Shown one piece after another: positions 8,373 to 17,730 of a DNA stretch of 64,000 nucleotides. The DNA lies in assembly GCF_003024385.1 (NCBI RefSeq), contig NZ_PVZN01000009.1:121120-185119 (forward strand), in the 5' to 3' direction. The translations under genes were made by a program, and so were the position numbers. Positions within the stretch are counted from its first letter, which is position 1. Each line of letters starts with the position of its first letter. The notes beneath the pieces were generated by a model that saw only the letters and a program-made list of their open reading frames with translations, was not told the DNA's origin and made no database searches. Origin of the DNA: Pseudomonas sp. BBP2017. Its GTDB lineage: Bacteria; Pseudomonadota; Gammaproteobacteria; Pseudomonadales; Pseudomonadaceae.

Positions 8373-8599
8373 AAGAGGGGAATCCCCGGCCTGCCTGTAC
8401 CAAGGCCCCCAAAACTGGAAGTACTGATACTAATGCAGGGTGTGTGCCAGTTTTATTGCAGCCCGCAGATAAGCGGGTTTGAGGGGCTGGAACGGGGTTT
8501 TGCCGGGGATTTGTGCTTTGCTGCGGTGCGTCGGGCACAGGTTCGGTGCATCTGGGAGCAACTATCGGTGGGAGCGGGCTTGCCCCCACCAGAGTTCCA
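8373..8599. other. Intergenic region with several inverted repeats and a REP-like segment
   Basis: No convincing gene. It contains GGGGAATCCCC just after the hypothetical gene, an 8-bp inverted repeat AAAACTGG/CCAGTTTT (8411-8418 and 8447-8454), CCCGC-agataa-GCGGGTTT (8462-8479, a possible terminator), and a REP-type palindrome GTGGGAGCGGGCTTGCCCCC (8568-8587). It separates two convergent genes. Confidence 0.5.
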
Positions 8600-10036
8600 T
8601 CAGGCCTCGTCGTCGCCGTCCTCATCGCCGCCGGCGACCTTCATCCCCAACTCTTTAATCTTGCGCGTCAGGGTATTGCGCCCCCAGCCGAGCAATACCG
8701 CGGCATCACGTCGGCGACCAGCGGTGTGCTTGAGGGCGATTTCGATCATGATCCGCTCGAAGCTCGGCACGGCGCTGTCGAGCAGGCTGGTCTGGCCGCG
8801 GGCTAGGGCCTGGTCGGCCCATTGGCGCAGCGCCTGCTCCCAGTTGGTCACCGGCGCGCTGTCCTGTGGCAGGTTGAGCAGTTCTGGCGGCAGGTCGCCG
8901 ATGTGCACTTCCCGGCCTGAAGCCATTACGGTGATCCAGCGGCAGGTGTTTTCCAGCTGACGCACGTTACCCGGCCACGGCAGGTTGCGCATGAACTCTT
9001 CGGTCTCGGCCTTGAGCAGCTTTGGCTCAACCGCCAGCTCCTGGGCGGCGCGGCCGAGAAAGTGTCGGGCCAGAGTCGGGATGTCTTCGCGACGGTCGGC
9101 CAGGCGCGGGATATGGATGCGGATCACGTTCAGGCGATGGAACAGGTCTTCGCGGAACTTGCCAGCCTGCACCAGGGTTTCCAGATTCTGGTGGGTCGCG
9201 GCGATGATGCGTACGTCGACCTTCACTGGCACATGACCACCAACCCGGTAGAACTCGCCATCGGCCAGTACTCGCAGCAGACGGGTCTGGGTGTCGGCTG
9301 GCATGTCGCCAATCTCATCGAGGAACAGCGTGCCGCCATCGGCCTGCTCGAAGCGGCCGCGACGCAGGTTGGCGGCACCGGTGAATGCGCCTTTTTCGTG
9401 ACCGAACAGCTCGGACTCCATCAGATCTTTGGGAATCGCCGCCATGTTCAGGGCGATGAACGGCGAGGCCGCCCGTGGGCTGTGGCGGTGCAGGGCATGG
9501 GCCACCAGCTCTTTGCCGGTACCCGACTCACCGTTGATCAGCACGGTGATGTTGGAGTGGCTCAAGCGACCGATGGCGCGGAACACTTCCTGCATTGCCG
9601 GCGCTTCACCGATTATTTCCGGGGTGCGGGTCAGGCTCGGGGCGACATCCAGGCCCTGTTGCTCCTGGGCGTGCTGGTTGGCGCGCTTGACCAGCGACAC
9701 GGCCTCATCGACGTCGAACGGTTTGGGCAGGTATTCGAACGCACCGCCCTGATAGGACGCCACCGCGCTGTCCAGGTCCGAATGGGCGGTCATGATGATG
9801 ACCGGTAGGCGCGGGTGTTGTTCGCGAATCTGCGCCAGCAGGTCCAGGCCGCTGGCCCCGGGCATGCGGATATCGGAAATGATCACGTCAGGCTGCTGCC
9901 GGGCCAGGCGGCTCATGACGCCGTCGGCGCTGTCGAAGCTCTGGGTGGTCATGCCTTCCTGTTGCAGGGCTTTTTCCAGGACCCAGCGGATGGAGCGATC
10001 ATCGTCGACGATCCAGACGGTTTCACTACGGCTCAT
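8600..10036 (-). CDS. ntrC: Nitrogen regulation response regulator NtrC (NR(I))
   Basis: 478 residues in the classic three-domain layout. The receiver domain (1-120) has the phospho-acceptor Asp55 in IISDIRMPG. The sigma-54 AAA+ domain (~140-370) has Walker A GESGTGKE, the sigma-54-contacting loop GAFTGA and Walker [12 protein letters not shown]. The C-terminal Fis-type helix-turn-helix contains [19 protein letters not shown]. When phosphorylated by NtrB it activates sigma-54 promoters such as glnA under nitrogen limitation. It overlaps ntrB by 4 bp (ATGA), indicating coupled translation. It ends near a REP with no strong terminator of its own. Confidence 0.96.
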   Translation of the reverse strand: MSRSETVWIVDDDRSIRWVLEKALQQEGMTTQSFDSADGVMSRLARQQPDVIISDIRMPGASGLDLLAQIREQHPRLPVIIMTAHSDLDSAVASYQGGAFEYLPKPFDVDEAVSLVKRANQHAQEQQGLDVAPSLTRTPEIIGEAPAMQEVFRAIGRLSHSNITVLINGESGTGKELVAHALHRHSPRAASPFIALNMAAIPKDLMESELFGHEKGAFTGAANLRRGRFEQADGGTLFLDEIGDMPADTQTRLLRVLADGEFYRVGGHVPVKVDVRIIAATHQNLETLVQAGKFREDLFHRLNVIRIHIPRLADRREDIPTLARHFLGRAAQELAVEPKLLKAETEEFMRNLPWPGNVRQLENTCRWITVMASGREVHIGDLPPELLNLPQDSAPVTNWEQALRQWADQALARGQTSLLDSAVPSFERIMIEIALKHTAGRRRDAAVLLGWGRNTLTRKIKELGMKVAGGDEDGDDEA

Positions 10037-11118
10037 GAGGCGGTGGCTCCTTGTTCCAGCGGCAGAAAGATCGAGAAGGTGGTGTGGCCTGGATGGCTGT
10101 CACATTCGATCAAGCCCTGGTGCTGGCTGATGATGTTCTGGGTAATGGCCAGGCCCAGCCCGGTACCGTCCGGACGGCCGCTGACCATGGGGTAGAAGAT
10201 GGTTTCCTGCAGTTCGGCGGGAATGCCCGGACCGTTGTCGATGATCTCGACCTTGGCCACCAGGCGATGGCGGGTGTGGCCGATGGTGAACTGACGCATG
10301 GCGCGGGTGCGCAGGCTGATGCGGCCCAGGCGCAGTTCGTTCTGGCCGCTGATGGCCTGCATGGCGTTGCGTACGATATTGAGCACGGCCTGGATCATCT
10401 GCTCGCGGTCGATCAGTACGTCCGGCAGGCTCGGGTCGTAGTCACGCACCAGGGTGATGCCGCCTTGGCTTTCGGCTTCGACCAGGCTGCAGACCCGTTC
10501 AAGCACTTCATGGATGTTGGTCATTGCCAGCGAGGGCAGCTTGTTCGAACCGAGCATGCGATCGACCAGGTTGCGCAGGCGATCCGCCTCTTCAATGATC
10601 ACATTGGTGTAATCCTTGAGGGCTTCCTCGGGCAGCTCCCGCGATAACAGTTGGGCGGCGCCGCGAATGCCGCCCAGTGGGTTCTTGATTTCGTGGGCCA
10701 GGCCGCGCACCAGCAGCTTGGTGGTTTCCTGCTTGGACAGCTGGGCTTCTTCCTTGGTGATACGCAGCAGCCGGTCGCGGGGGTGGACCTCAAGCAGCAG
10801 CAAGGTCCGGCCACCGCTGAGGATCGGTGTTACCGCATAGTCGACGGTCTGAGTCTGCCCGGTCAGTGACGTCAGTTGCGCTTCGCGCTTGGTGAACGGG
10901 TGCGCGTGCTCCACTGCCTGGCGCAAGGAATTGAGCGCTTCAGGCGATTCGGTGAACAACTCGCTGATGAATTGCCCATGACTGCGCTGGCCGCTGATGG
11001 CCAGGAGCATTTCCGCTGCCGGGTTCATGTACTCAAGGCGCAACTCGGCATTGAGCAGAATGGTGGCAGTGGTCAGGTTGTCCAGTAGCAGTCGGTGCAG
11101 GGCATCGCTGATGGTCAT
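10033..11118 (-). CDS. ntrB: Nitrogen regulation sensor histidine kinase NtrB (NR(II))
   Basis: A 361-residue soluble histidine kinase without transmembrane segments. The PAS domain spans about 10-110. The phospho-accepting His142 lies in GLAHEIKNPLGG. The ATPase domain has the N box (NIVRNAMQA), G1 (IIDNGPGI) and G2 (GRPDGTGLGLAI). It phosphorylates or dephosphorylates NtrC in response to PII and glutamine status. It is the first gene of ntrBC here, with a 256-bp upstream gap carrying a probable sigma-54 promoter. Transcription may therefore be independent of glnA, which lies about 950 bp further upstream behind its own terminator and the aroQ gene. Confidence 0.95.
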   Translation of the reverse strand: MTISDALHRLLLDNLTTATILLNAELRLEYMNPAAEMLLAISGQRSHGQFISELFTESPEALNSLRQAVEHAHPFTKREAQLTSLTGQTQTVDYAVTPILSGGRTLLLLEVHPRDRLLRITKEEAQLSKQETTKLLVRGLAHEIKNPLGGIRGAAQLLSRELPEEALKDYTNVIIEEADRLRNLVDRMLGSNKLPSLAMTNIHEVLERVCSLVEAESQGGITLVRDYDPSLPDVLIDREQMIQAVLNIVRNAMQAISGQNELRLGRISLRTRAMRQFTIGHTRHRLVAKVEIIDNGPGIPAELQETIFYPMVSGRPDGTGLGLAITQNIISQHQGLIECDSHPGHTTFSIFLPLEQGATAS

Positions 11119-11202
11119 GGGGTGTCGGTGACCTCTTTTGGCTCATGACGACCGCGGCTGGGCCAGGGTCGCGGGCGCTGGTTGTCTGCTGGTGAGAAGA
11201 AA

Positions 11203-11219
11203 ATGCAAAAAACAAACCA
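11203..11219 (-). promoter_or_regulatory. Probable sigma-54 (-24/-12) promoter of ntrBC
   Basis: On the minus strand the site reads TGGTTTGTTTTTTGCAT, with GG and GC exactly 10 bases apart and a TTGCA -12 element. The predicted start site is near 11193, about 75 bp upstream of the ntrB ATG. The -24 element keeps only TGG of TGGCAC. An NtrC-like site lies about 140 bp upstream, which supports the call. Confidence 0.5.
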
Positions 11220-11346
11220 AGGCTCCGAAAAGAAGCGGATTTGCCGGATAAAGACCTGTATTTGCGCTAAATATGGCTACAAAGCCCTGATCTGGCGGTT
11301 TTCTTGAACCAAAATGGGCTGATTTGCTTAGGTGCAGGCTATTGCG

Positions 11347-11364
11347 TGCACCAATATAGAGCAT
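11347..11364. promoter_or_regulatory. Candidate NtrC binding site upstream of ntrBC
   Basis: TGCACCAATATAGAGCAT resembles enterobacterial NtrC sites of the type TGCAC-N7-GTGCA; I count 14 of 18 positions shared with one site recalled from E. coli glnA. A second GGTGCA half-site at 11331-11336 forms an inverted repeat with it (N10 spacer). The distance from the proposed promoter is normal for an enhancer. Confidence 0.4.
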
Positions 11365-11374
11365 AGAGGAGGAT

Positions 11375-11923
11375 TTACTGCGCGGCGCATAAATGGGCGG
11401 TGGCACGGATCAGGGCCAGCGCTCGTTGCGGGCTTGTCTCGCGCTGCTCGATGGCCTGGGCCAGTGCAGGCTGGCAAGGCGCCGGGCGGCTGCGGTCGAA
11501 GGCCGCCAGCTGGCTTAGCAGGGTGCGTTGCAGACGATCCAGCTGTGGGCGCAACTGCGTGGCCAGATCGATACGTGGCGTTTGCGGTGCGCTGCCCGCC
11601 GCATGCCAGCGTGACAGCGCGCTGTACTGGAGTAATTTATTGGCTTCGATCTGATCGGTAAAAAACACGGCTGCGCGCTGACTGTCGACGCCCAGGCGTG
11701 CGGCTTGAGTCTGGGCGCCGGCGATCACCTGCAGTTCGCGCTCGCTGGCTTGTACCGGCTGGCCCGAGTCCCATTTGTTTAGGGCAACGGCTTCGGCGAT
11801 ATCCAGGCGTTGTTCGACGCTGTCGAGCAATTGCTGCAGCGCGCTGGTGGGTGGCGGTGTCGATGTGCAGCCTTGGGTGAGGAGCAGGGGAGTGAACAGC
11901 AGGGCAAACAGGGTTGTGCGCAT
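11375..11923 (-). CDS. aroQ: Exported monofunctional chorismate mutase (AroQ, gamma class)
   Basis: 182 residues. The N-terminus is a signal sequence ending TPLLLTQGC19, so it may be a lipoprotein, although the -3/-2 residues (Thr, Gln) are not ideal for a lipobox. Residues ~28-115 match the all-helical AroQ chorismate mutase fold of the secreted gamma class: LLDSVEQRLDIAEAVALNKW, ASERELQVI, then FFTDQIEANKLLQYSAL, with the catalytic Arg, Lys, Arg and Glu positions present. The enzyme converts chorismate to prephenate; why an exported form exists is not known for most bacteria. It lies between the glnA terminator and the ntrBC promoter, in the same orientation, without an obvious functional link to nitrogen control. 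Confidence 0.82.
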   Translation of the reverse strand: MRTTLFALLFTPLLLTQGCTSTPPPTSALQQLLDSVEQRLDIAEAVALNKWDSGQPVQASERELQVIAGAQTQAARLGVDSQRAAVFFTDQIEANKLLQYSALSRWHAAGSAPQTPRIDLATQLRPQLDRLQRTLLSQLAAFDRSRPAPCQPALAQAIEQRETSPQRALALIRATAHLCAAQ

Positions 11924-12005
11924 GGTGAGGTGTCCTGAACAGAAAAAGACCAGTGTGCCGCGTTGTGAGCTTTAAACCTGTCGGCTGTGACCTATGCATG
12001 CGTCA

Positions 12006-12034
12006 GAAAAAGAAAAGGCCTCCCGAAGGAGGCC
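12006..12034 (-). terminator. Rho-independent terminator of glnA
   Basis: GGCCTCC-TTCG-GGAGGCC stem-loop (12017-12034) followed on the minus strand by a U-rich run (12006-12016). It lies 30 bp after the glnA stop. A UUCG-type tetraloop makes it very stable. Confidence 0.9.
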
Positions 12035-12064
12035 TCTCTTTGATGGCGTTACACCGTCACCGAA

Positions 12065-13471
12065 TCAGCAGCTGTAGTACAGCTCGTATTCCAGTGGGTG
12101 TACGAAGGTGCGGACCTTGATTTCTTCTTCGCTCTTCAGCTCGATGAAGGCATCGATGAAGTCGTCGGAGAACACGCCGCCCTTGGTCAGGAACGCACGG
12201 CCCTTGTCCAGCTCTTCCAGGGCTTCCTTCAGGCTGCCGCAAACCTGCGGGATGTCCTTGGCCTCTTCAGGCGGCAGGTCGTACAGGTTCTTGTCGGCGG
12301 CATCGCCTGGGTGGATCTTGTTCTGGATACCGTCCAGGCCGGCCATCAGCAGTGCGGCGAAGGCCAGGTACGGGTTGGCCGATGGGTCCGGGAAGCGCGC
12401 TTCGATACGGCGGGCTTTCGGGCTGGAAACGTAAGGGATACGGATCGAAGCGGAACGGTTGCGAGCCGAGTAGGCCAGCATTACCGGTGCTTCGAAGCCT
12501 GGTACCAGACGCTTGTAGGAGTTGGTCGACGGGTTGGTGAAGCCGTTCAGGGCCTTACCGTGCTTGATGATACCGCCGATGAAGTACAGGGCAGTGTCGG
12601 ACAGGCCGGCATAGCCTTCGCCTGCGAAGGTGTTCTTGCCTTCTTTCCAGATCGACATGTGCACGTGCATGCCCGAGCCGTTGTCGCCGTACAGTGGCTT
12701 CGGCATGAAGGTGGCAGTGCGGCCGTAAGCGTCGGCAACGTTGTGCACGACGTATTTCAGGGCCATGACTTCGTCAGCTTTCTTCACCAGGGTGTTGAAC
12801 TTGACGCCGATTTCGTTCTGACCGGCAGTCGCCACTTCGTGGTGGTGAACTTCGACGGTCTGACCCATTTCTTCCAGTGCGTTGCACATGGCAGTACGGA
12901 TTTCGTGGTCGTGGTCGAACGGCGGAACCGGGAAGTAACCACCTTTGACGCCTGGACGGTGGCCTTTGTTGCCGCCTTCAACGTCCTGGTCGGACATCCA
13001 CGAGCCTTGCTCGGAGAAGATCTTGAACATCGAGCCGGAGATGTCCGACTTGAACTTCACTTCGTCGAAGATGAAGAACTCAGGCTCTGGACCGGCGAAC
13101 ACGGTGTCACCGATGCCAGTGCTCTTGAGGTACTCTTCGGCACGCTTGGCGATCGCGCGCGGGTCACGGTCGTAACCCTGCATGCTCGAAGGGTCGACGA
13201 TGTCGCAGGTCAGGATCAGGGTCGGCTCTTCGGTGAACGGATCCAGCACGGCGGTTTCGTCGACCGGCATCAGGATCATGTCCGAGGCTTCGATGCCTTT
13301 CCAGCCAGCGATGGAGGAACCGTCGAACATCTTGCCGACTTCGAAGAAGTCTTCCTCCAGCGCATCACGGGCCGGCATGGTCACGTGGTGCTGTACGCCC
13401 TTGGTGTCAGTGAAGCGCAGATCAATCCATTTAACGTCATGATCTTTGATGAGTTGAACCGACTTCGACAT
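12065..13471 (-). CDS. glnA: Glutamine synthetase, type I
   Basis: A 468-residue dodecameric enzyme that makes glutamine from glutamate, ammonia and ATP. Motifs: the N-terminal beta-grasp ([11 protein letters not shown]), [21 protein letters not shown] metal ligands, the ATP-binding [28 protein letters not shown], and the adenylylation tyrosine in [10 protein letters not shown], so GlnE-type control is expected. The ATG at 13471 is chosen because it gives the exact family N-terminus and has a GGAGG ribosome-binding site. A longer in-frame extension to 13696 has no such support and would overlap the promoter. A consensus-like sigma-54 promoter lies 98 bp upstream. It is transcribed alone because of the terminator downstream. 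Confidence 0.97.
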   Translation of the reverse strand: MSKSVQLIKDHDVKWIDLRFTDTKGVQHHVTMPARDALEEDFFEVGKMFDGSSIAGWKGIEASDMILMPVDETAVLDPFTEEPTLILTCDIVDPSSMQGYDRDPRAIAKRAEEYLKSTGIGDTVFAGPEPEFFIFDEVKFKSDISGSMFKIFSEQGSWMSDQDVEGGNKGHRPGVKGGYFPVPPFDHDHEIRTAMCNALEEMGQTVEVHHHEVATAGQNEIGVKFNTLVKKADEVMALKYVVHNVADAYGRTATFMPKPLYGDNGSGMHVHMSIWKEGKNTFAGEGYAGLSDTALYFIGGIIKHGKALNGFTNPSTNSYKRLVPGFEAPVMLAYSARNRSASIRIPYVSSPKARRIEARFPDPSANPYLAFAALLMAGLDGIQNKIHPGDAADKNLYDLPPEEAKDIPQVCGSLKEALEELDKGRAFLTKGGVFSDDFIDAFIELKSEEEIKVRTFVHPLEYELYYSC

Positions 13472-13568
13472 AGTGTCCTCCGGGTGGGGTAGAGCTAGCC
13501 TGTGCAGCCCTGGAATTTGGGTGATGCCGGGCGCGAATAGTCGGCCAAGGCAACCTGCATCACAAGGG

Positions 13569-13584
13569 AGCAAATTGCATGCCA
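13569..13584 (-). promoter_or_regulatory. Sigma-54 promoter of glnA
   Basis: On the minus strand it reads TGGCATGCAATTTGCT, a near-consensus -24/-12 element (TGGCAC-N5-TTGC) with GG-N10-GC spacing exactly right. The predicted start is near 13558, leaving an ~87-nt leader. Sigma-54 plus NtrC control of glnA is established in enteric bacteria and pseudomonads. Confidence 0.8.
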
Positions 13585-13657
13585 GTGCCCCGGTTTGGAG
13601 TTTTTGCCCGATTGCCAAGCATTTCAGGGGCGCGGGGCTGAAATTCAAGCGATTTTC

Positions 13658-13705
13658 TGCACTCTTAAGAGGCGCGAATGAAGTGTTGTGCCTCATTATG
13701 GTGCG
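13658..13705. promoter_or_regulatory. Two candidate NtrC sites upstream of glnA
   Basis: TGCACTCTTAAGAGGCG (13658-13674) and TGCCTCATTATGGTGCG (13689-13705) match 10-11 of 17 positions of the TGCAC-N7-GTGCA pattern. They lie about 75-135 bp upstream of the sigma-54 promoter, the usual enhancer distance. Each is imperfect; the pairing and position are the main support. Confidence 0.45.
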
Positions 13706-13731
13706 AGAAAAACCTTCTGTAGATTAATTGG

Positions 13732-13759
13732 TTAAACCTTGAACAATTTCCGCTATAAT
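13732..13759 (+). promoter_or_regulatory. Probable sigma-70 promoter of thiI
   Basis: A perfect -10 TATAAT (13754-13759) is followed by a G/C-rich discriminator (CCGCGCCCC). The best -35 is TTAAAC (13732-13737), 16 bp upstream. The 331-bp glnA-thiI gap holds this promoter plus the divergent glnA sigma-54 promoter and NtrC-like sites; I see no gene in it. Confidence 0.55.
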
Positions 13760-13802
13760 CCGCGCCCCACTTTTTTAGTCGGCACCTCGCGCGCTGTATT
13801 TC

Positions 13803-15257
13803 ATGAAACTAATCGTAAAAGTCTTCCCAGAGATCACTATCAAGAGCCGCCCGGTTCGCAAGCGCTTCATTCGTCAGCTGGGCCGCAACATCCGTACCGT
13901 GCTCAAGGACCTCGATCCTGCGCTCGCGGTTAACGGTGTCTGGGACAACCTCGAGGTGGTCACCCGCATCGAGGACGAGAAAGTCCTGCGCGAGATGACC
14001 GAGCGTCTGACCTGTATGCCGGGCATTGCCCATTTCCTGCAGGTCGACGAGTACCCGCTGGGTGACTTCGACGATATCGTTGCCAAGTGCAAGGCGCACT
14101 TCGGTCATCTGCTGGCCGGCAAGCGCTTCGCGGTACGTTGCAAGCGTGGCGGCCACCACGACTTCACCTCGATGGACGTCGACCGTTATGTCGGCAGCCA
14201 GCTGCGTCAGCAGTGCGGCGCCGCCGGTATCGACCTGCGCAATCCCGAGGTCGAGGTGCGCATCGAGGTGCGTGACAAGCTTTTGTACGTGATTCACAGC
14301 CAGCACAAGGGAATCGGCGGCTACCCGCTGGGCGCGCTGGAGCAGACTCTGGTGTTGATGTCCGGTGGTTTCGACTCCACTGTGGCGGCCTACCAGATGA
14401 TGCGCCGCGGCCTGATGACCCACTTCTGCTTCTTCAACCTGGGCGGCCGTGCCCACGAGCTGGGGGTGATGGAAGTCGCCCACTTCCTGTGGAAGAAATA
14501 CGGCAGCAGCCAGCGCGTGCTGTTCGTCAGCGTGCCGTTCGAAGAAGTGGTCGGCGAGATTCTCGGCAAGGTCGACAACAGCTACATGGGCGTGACCCTC
14601 AAGCGCATGATGCTGCGCGCGGCGACCAATATTGCCGACCGCCTGGAGATCGACGCGCTGGTGACCGGCGAAGCGATTTCCCAGGTGTCGAGCCAGACCC
14701 TGCCGAACCTGGCCATAATCGACTCGGCCACCGAGAAGCTGGTACTGCGTCCGCTGCTGGCCAGCCACAAGCAGGACATCATTGACCAGGCCAACCAGAT
14801 CGGCACCGCCGAGTTCGCCAAGCACATGCCTGAATACTGCGGCGTGATCTCGGTGAACCCGACCACCTGCGCCAAGCGTCACCGCGTTGACCATGAAGAG
14901 AAGCAGTTCGACATGGCCGTGCTCGAGCGTGCTCTGGAGCGCGCTCGCCTGATCTCCATCGACCACGTGATCGATGAACTCAGCCAGGATATCCAGATCG
15001 AAGAAGTCAGCCAGGCGCTGGCCGGGCAGGTGGTGATCGACATTCGTCACCCCGATGCCCAGGAAGACCAGCCCCTGGAACTGGACGGCATCGAGGTCAA
15101 GGCCTTGCCGTTCTACGCCCTGAACAGTCGCTTCAAGGAGCTGGACGCTACGCGCCAGTACCTACTGTATTGCGACAAGGGTGTGATGAGTCGCCTGCAT
15201 GCCCATCATTTGCTCAGTGAGGGACATGCCAATGTGCGCGTTTATCGTCCGACATAA
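13803..15257 (+). CDS. thiI: tRNA uracil 4-sulfurtransferase ThiI
   Basis: 484 residues: an N-terminal ferredoxin-like and THUMP RNA-binding region (1-165), a PP-loop ATPase with SGGFDST near residue 185, and a C-terminal rhodanese domain (from ~400). It makes 4-thiouridine at tRNA position 8 and, in bacteria with the rhodanese domain, contributes sulfur to thiamin thiazole. Both key cysteines are there, one in NPTTCAKRH and one in the rhodanese loop [10 protein letters not shown]. It is monocistronic, reading away from glnA, with its own TATAAT promoter. The plus-strand ATG at 13803 gives the usual N-terminus ([11 protein letters not shown]). Confidence 0.95.
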   Translation: MKLIVKVFPEITIKSRPVRKRFIRQLGRNIRTVLKDLDPALAVNGVWDNLEVVTRIEDEKVLREMTERLTCMPGIAHFLQVDEYPLGDFDDIVAKCKAHFGHLLAGKRFAVRCKRGGHHDFTSMDVDRYVGSQLRQQCGAAGIDLRNPEVEVRIEVRDKLLYVIHSQHKGIGGYPLGALEQTLVLMSGGFDSTVAAYQMMRRGLMTHFCFFNLGGRAHELGVMEVAHFLWKKYGSSQRVLFVSVPFEEVVGEILGKVDNSYMGVTLKRMMLRAATNIADRLEIDALVTGEAISQVSSQTLPNLAIIDSATEKLVLRPLLASHKQDIIDQANQIGTAEFAKHMPEYCGVISVNPTTCAKRHRVDHEEKQFDMAVLERALERARLISIDHVIDELSQDIQIEEVSQALAGQVVIDIRHPDAQEDQPLELDGIEVKALPFYALNSRFKELDATRQYLLYCDKGVMSRLHAHHLLSEGHANVRVYRPT

Positions 15258-15385
15258 AACGCCGGGGTTGTATGGCGGGAGCATCCGCCATCGCCCTCCC
15301 GACCTGCGGGCCCGTTGAGCGCCATTCATTCATATTCGCCGCCTAGACTGGGCGGCAACCCGAATCCTCTGATCGAGATACACAC

Positions 15386-17209
15386 GTGATCGAAAATCTG
15401 CGTAACATCGCCATCATCGCCCACGTTGACCATGGTAAAACCACCCTGGTCGACAAACTCCTGCGTCAGTCCGGCACTCTGGAGCGTAACGAGCTCAACG
15501 ACGAGCGCGTCATGGACTCCAACGACCAGGAAAAAGAGCGCGGTATTACCATTCTGGCGAAGAACACCGCCATCAACTGGAACGGCTACCACATCAACAT
15601 CGTCGACACCCCCGGCCACGCCGACTTTGGTGGCGAGGTTGAGCGTGTAATGTCGATGGTCGACTCCGTGCTGCTGCTGGTCGACGCCCAAGACGGCCCT
15701 ATGCCGCAAACCCGTTTCGTGACCAAGAAGGCTTTCGAAGCCGGCCTGCGTCCAATCGTGGTGATCAACAAGGTCGACCGTCCGGGCGCACGTCCTGACT
15801 GGGTTCTGGACCAGATCTTCGACCTGTTCGACAACCTCGGCGCCACCGAAGAACAGCTGGACTTCAAAGTCGTCTACGCCTCGGCCCTGAACGGCATTGC
15901 CGGTCTGGACCACACCGAAATGGCCGAAGACATGACCCCGCTGTACCAGTCGATCGTCGACAACGTACCAGCGCCAGCTGTTGACCGTGACGGTCCGTTC
16001 CAGATGCAGATCTCGGCCCTGGACTACAACAGCTTCCTCGGTGTTATCGGCGTTGGCCGTATCGCCCGTGGCCGCGTCAAGCCGAACACCCCGGTTGTTG
16101 CTATCGATACCGACGGCAAGAAGCGTAACGGCCGTATCCTCAAGCTGATGGGTCACCACGGTCTGCACCGCGTTGACGTCGAAGAAGCCCAGGCTGGCGA
16201 CATCGTCTGCATCAGCGGTTTCGACGAGCTGTTCATCTCTGACACCCTGTGCTCCCCGGACGCAGTTGAAGCGATGAAGCCACTGACCGTTGACGAGCCA
16301 ACCGTTTCGATGACCTTCCAGGTCAACGACTCGCCGTTCTGCGGTAAAGAAGGCAAGTTCGTCACCTCCCGTAACATCAAGGAACGTCTGGACAAAGAGC
16401 TGCTGTACAACGTTGCACTGCGCGTTGAAGAAGGCGACTCGGCTGACAAGTTCAAGGTTTCCGGCCGTGGTGAGCTGCACCTGTCGGTTCTGATCGAAAC
16501 CATGCGTCGTGAAGGCTTCGAAATGGGCGTTGGTCGTCCGGAAGTGATCATCCGTGAAGTCGACGGCGTCAAGCACGAGCCGTTCGAGAACGTCACCATC
16601 GACATCCCTGAAGATTCGCAGGGCAAGGTCATGGAAGAAATGGGTCTGCGTAAAGGCGACCTGACCAACATGGTTCCGGATGGCAAGGGCCGTGTACGCC
16701 TGGAATACAACATTCCAGCCCGTGGTCTGATCGGTTTCCGTAACCAGTTCCTGACCCTGACCAACGGTGCAGGCATCCTGACCTCGATCTTCGATCGCTA
16801 CGCGCCGATGAAGTCCGGTCACATGTCCGGCCGTCAGAACGGTGTACTGGTATCGGTAGAAACCGGTAAGGCACTGACCTACTCGCTGGAAACCCTGCAG
16901 GCTCGCGGCAAGCTGTTCGTTGAGCATGGTCAGGAGATCTACAACGGTCAGATCGTGGGTCTGAACAGCCGTGACAACGACCTGGGCGTCAACCCTACCA
17001 AGGGCAAGAAGCTCGACAACATGCGTGCTTCGGGTAAAGACGAAACCATCGCTCTGGTTCCACCTGTTCGCTTCACCCTGGAACAGGCTCTGGAATTCAT
17101 CCAGGACGACGAGCTGTGCGAAGTGACGCCTAAGTCGATCCGTCTGCGTAAGAAGATCCTCGACGAAGGCGAGCGTACCCGCGCTGCCAAGAAAGCCAAG
17201 GCTAACTAA
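15386..17209 (+). CDS. typA: Ribosome-associated translational GTPase TypA/BipA
   Basis: 607 residues, normal length. GTPase motifs are G1 [10 protein letters not shown]2 RGITI, G3 [10 protein letters not shown] and G4 NKVD, followed by EF-G-like domains and the specific C-terminal domain with [11 protein letters not shown]. It binds ribosomes and helps assembly of the large subunit and growth under stress such as low temperature. The start is GTG (15386), set by the family N-terminus ([19 protein letters not shown]). The 128-bp upstream gap presumably holds the promoter, but no strong match stands out. It is followed by one of the strongest terminators in the window. Confidence 0.96.
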   Translation: MIENLRNIAIIAHVDHGKTTLVDKLLRQSGTLERNELNDERVMDSNDQEKERGITILAKNTAINWNGYHINIVDTPGHADFGGEVERVMSMVDSVLLLVDAQDGPMPQTRFVTKKAFEAGLRPIVVINKVDRPGARPDWVLDQIFDLFDNLGATEEQLDFKVVYASALNGIAGLDHTEMAEDMTPLYQSIVDNVPAPAVDRDGPFQMQISALDYNSFLGVIGVGRIARGRVKPNTPVVAIDTDGKKRNGRILKLMGHHGLHRVDVEEAQAGDIVCISGFDELFISDTLCSPDAVEAMKPLTVDEPTVSMTFQVNDSPFCGKEGKFVTSRNIKERLDKELLYNVALRVEEGDSADKFKVSGRGELHLSVLIETMRREGFEMGVGRPEVIIREVDGVKHEPFENVTIDIPEDSQGKVMEEMGLRKGDLTNMVPDGKGRVRLEYNIPARGLIGFRNQFLTLTNGAGILTSIFDRYAPMKSGHMSGRQNGVLVSVETGKALTYSLETLQARGKLFVEHGQEIYNGQIVGLNSRDNDLGVNPTKGKKLDNMRASGKDETIALVPPVRFTLEQALEFIQDDELCEVTPKSIRLRKKILDEGERTRAAKKAKAN

Positions 17210-17222
17210 GCCCGGCTGAAAC

Positions 17223-17258
17223 AAAAACGCCCCCGGCCGCAAGGCCGGGGGCGTTTTT
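17223..17258 (+). terminator. Strong rho-independent terminator after typA
   Basis: A 16-bp perfect stem (17223-17238 and 17243-17258) with a GCAA tetraloop and T-run. It also has A's on the left, so it may work for the converging ykgJ-like gene. Confidence 0.9.
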
Positions 17259-17275
17259 GTTTGTCTGGTAAACCA

Positions 17276-17318
17276 ATCGCGGGGCAAGCCCACTGTGGGA
17301 GCGGGCTTGCCCCGCGAT
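17276..17318. repeat. REP pair (inverted REP palindrome)
   Basis: ATCGCGGGGCAAGCCC and its inverted copy GTGGGAGCGGGCTTGCCCCGCGAT are separated by a few bases. This matches the P. putida-type REP family. It lies between the convergent typA and ykgJ-like genes, four bases from the latter's stop. Confidence 0.9.
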
Positions 17319-17322
17319 GCGT

Positions 17323-17730
17323 TTAGCGGCGCGCTGCCGGCTTGGGAATGTAGGCGCAATACCCTGGGCGCGGTCCGATCCGCGGGTGGTTACGGCAGGT
17401 GTCCGGGCGCTTGTCGTAAATGGTGCACATGCGACTTTTACGATCCAGATACAGGCAGTCGTCGTTGCTCATCTGCGCCAGAGTGAAGATGCCCGACTTC
17501 TGGTTGAAGCGCTGGATGATCCCGTCCTTCTGCAAACGCTTGGCAATGTTCTTCGGCGGCTCGCCCACCTCGAACTCATCCACCACGCCCATACGGATCA
17601 GGTCTTTGATTTTCACTTCCGTCGGCAAGGTACAGCAGGTCGAGTTGCAGCCTCCGCACATATGGCTTTGGTACTTCTGCCAGGTTTCCAGGCGGTCGAC
17701 TTCGGCGGCGGCAATCAGGGTCGGTTTCAT
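17323..17730 (-). CDS. YkgJ-family cysteine-cluster protein
   Basis: A 135-residue soluble protein with several conserved cysteines: MCGGCNSTCCTLPTE near residue 25, DDCLYLDRKSRMCTIYDKRPDTCRNHP near 90-115, and a final GYCAYIP. This is the zinc- or iron-chelating YkgJ/UPF0153 pattern. The biochemical role of the family is unknown; metal or Fe-S cluster binding is inferred from the Cys spacing. The ATG at 17730 is preceded by a modest ribosome-binding site. The 199-bp gap to glgP holds divergent promoters that I cannot assign with confidence. Confidence 0.85.
   Translation of the reverse strand: MKPTLIAAAEVDRLETWQKYQSHMCGGCNSTCCTLPTEVKIKDLIRMGVVDEFEVGEPPKNIAKRLQKDGIIQRFNQKSGIFTLAQMSNDDCLYLDRKSRMCTIYDKRPDTCRNHPRIGPRPGYCAYIPKPAARR

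Noticed and set aside
8411..8480. Inverted repeats downstream of the hypothetical gene as a small RNA or riboswitch
   Set aside because: The arms are short, the loop is long, there is no promoter-like sequence ahead, and the following gene is on the opposite strand.
13472..13696. N-terminal 75-codon extension of glnA
   Set aside because: It would cover the sigma-54 promoter and lies upstream of the conserved GlnA start, which has a strong ribosome-binding site.
15326..17359. A 677-codon open frame antisense to typA, and similar very long antisense frames over gpmI, glnA, glgP, hutU, hutH, hutT-hutI, opgG and opgH
   Set aside because: They mirror well-conserved genes. Codons whose complement gives stops (TTA, CTA, TCA) are rare in GC-rich Pseudomonas genes, so the antisense frame stays open by chance. 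None has recognisable domains or a sensible ribosome-binding site.
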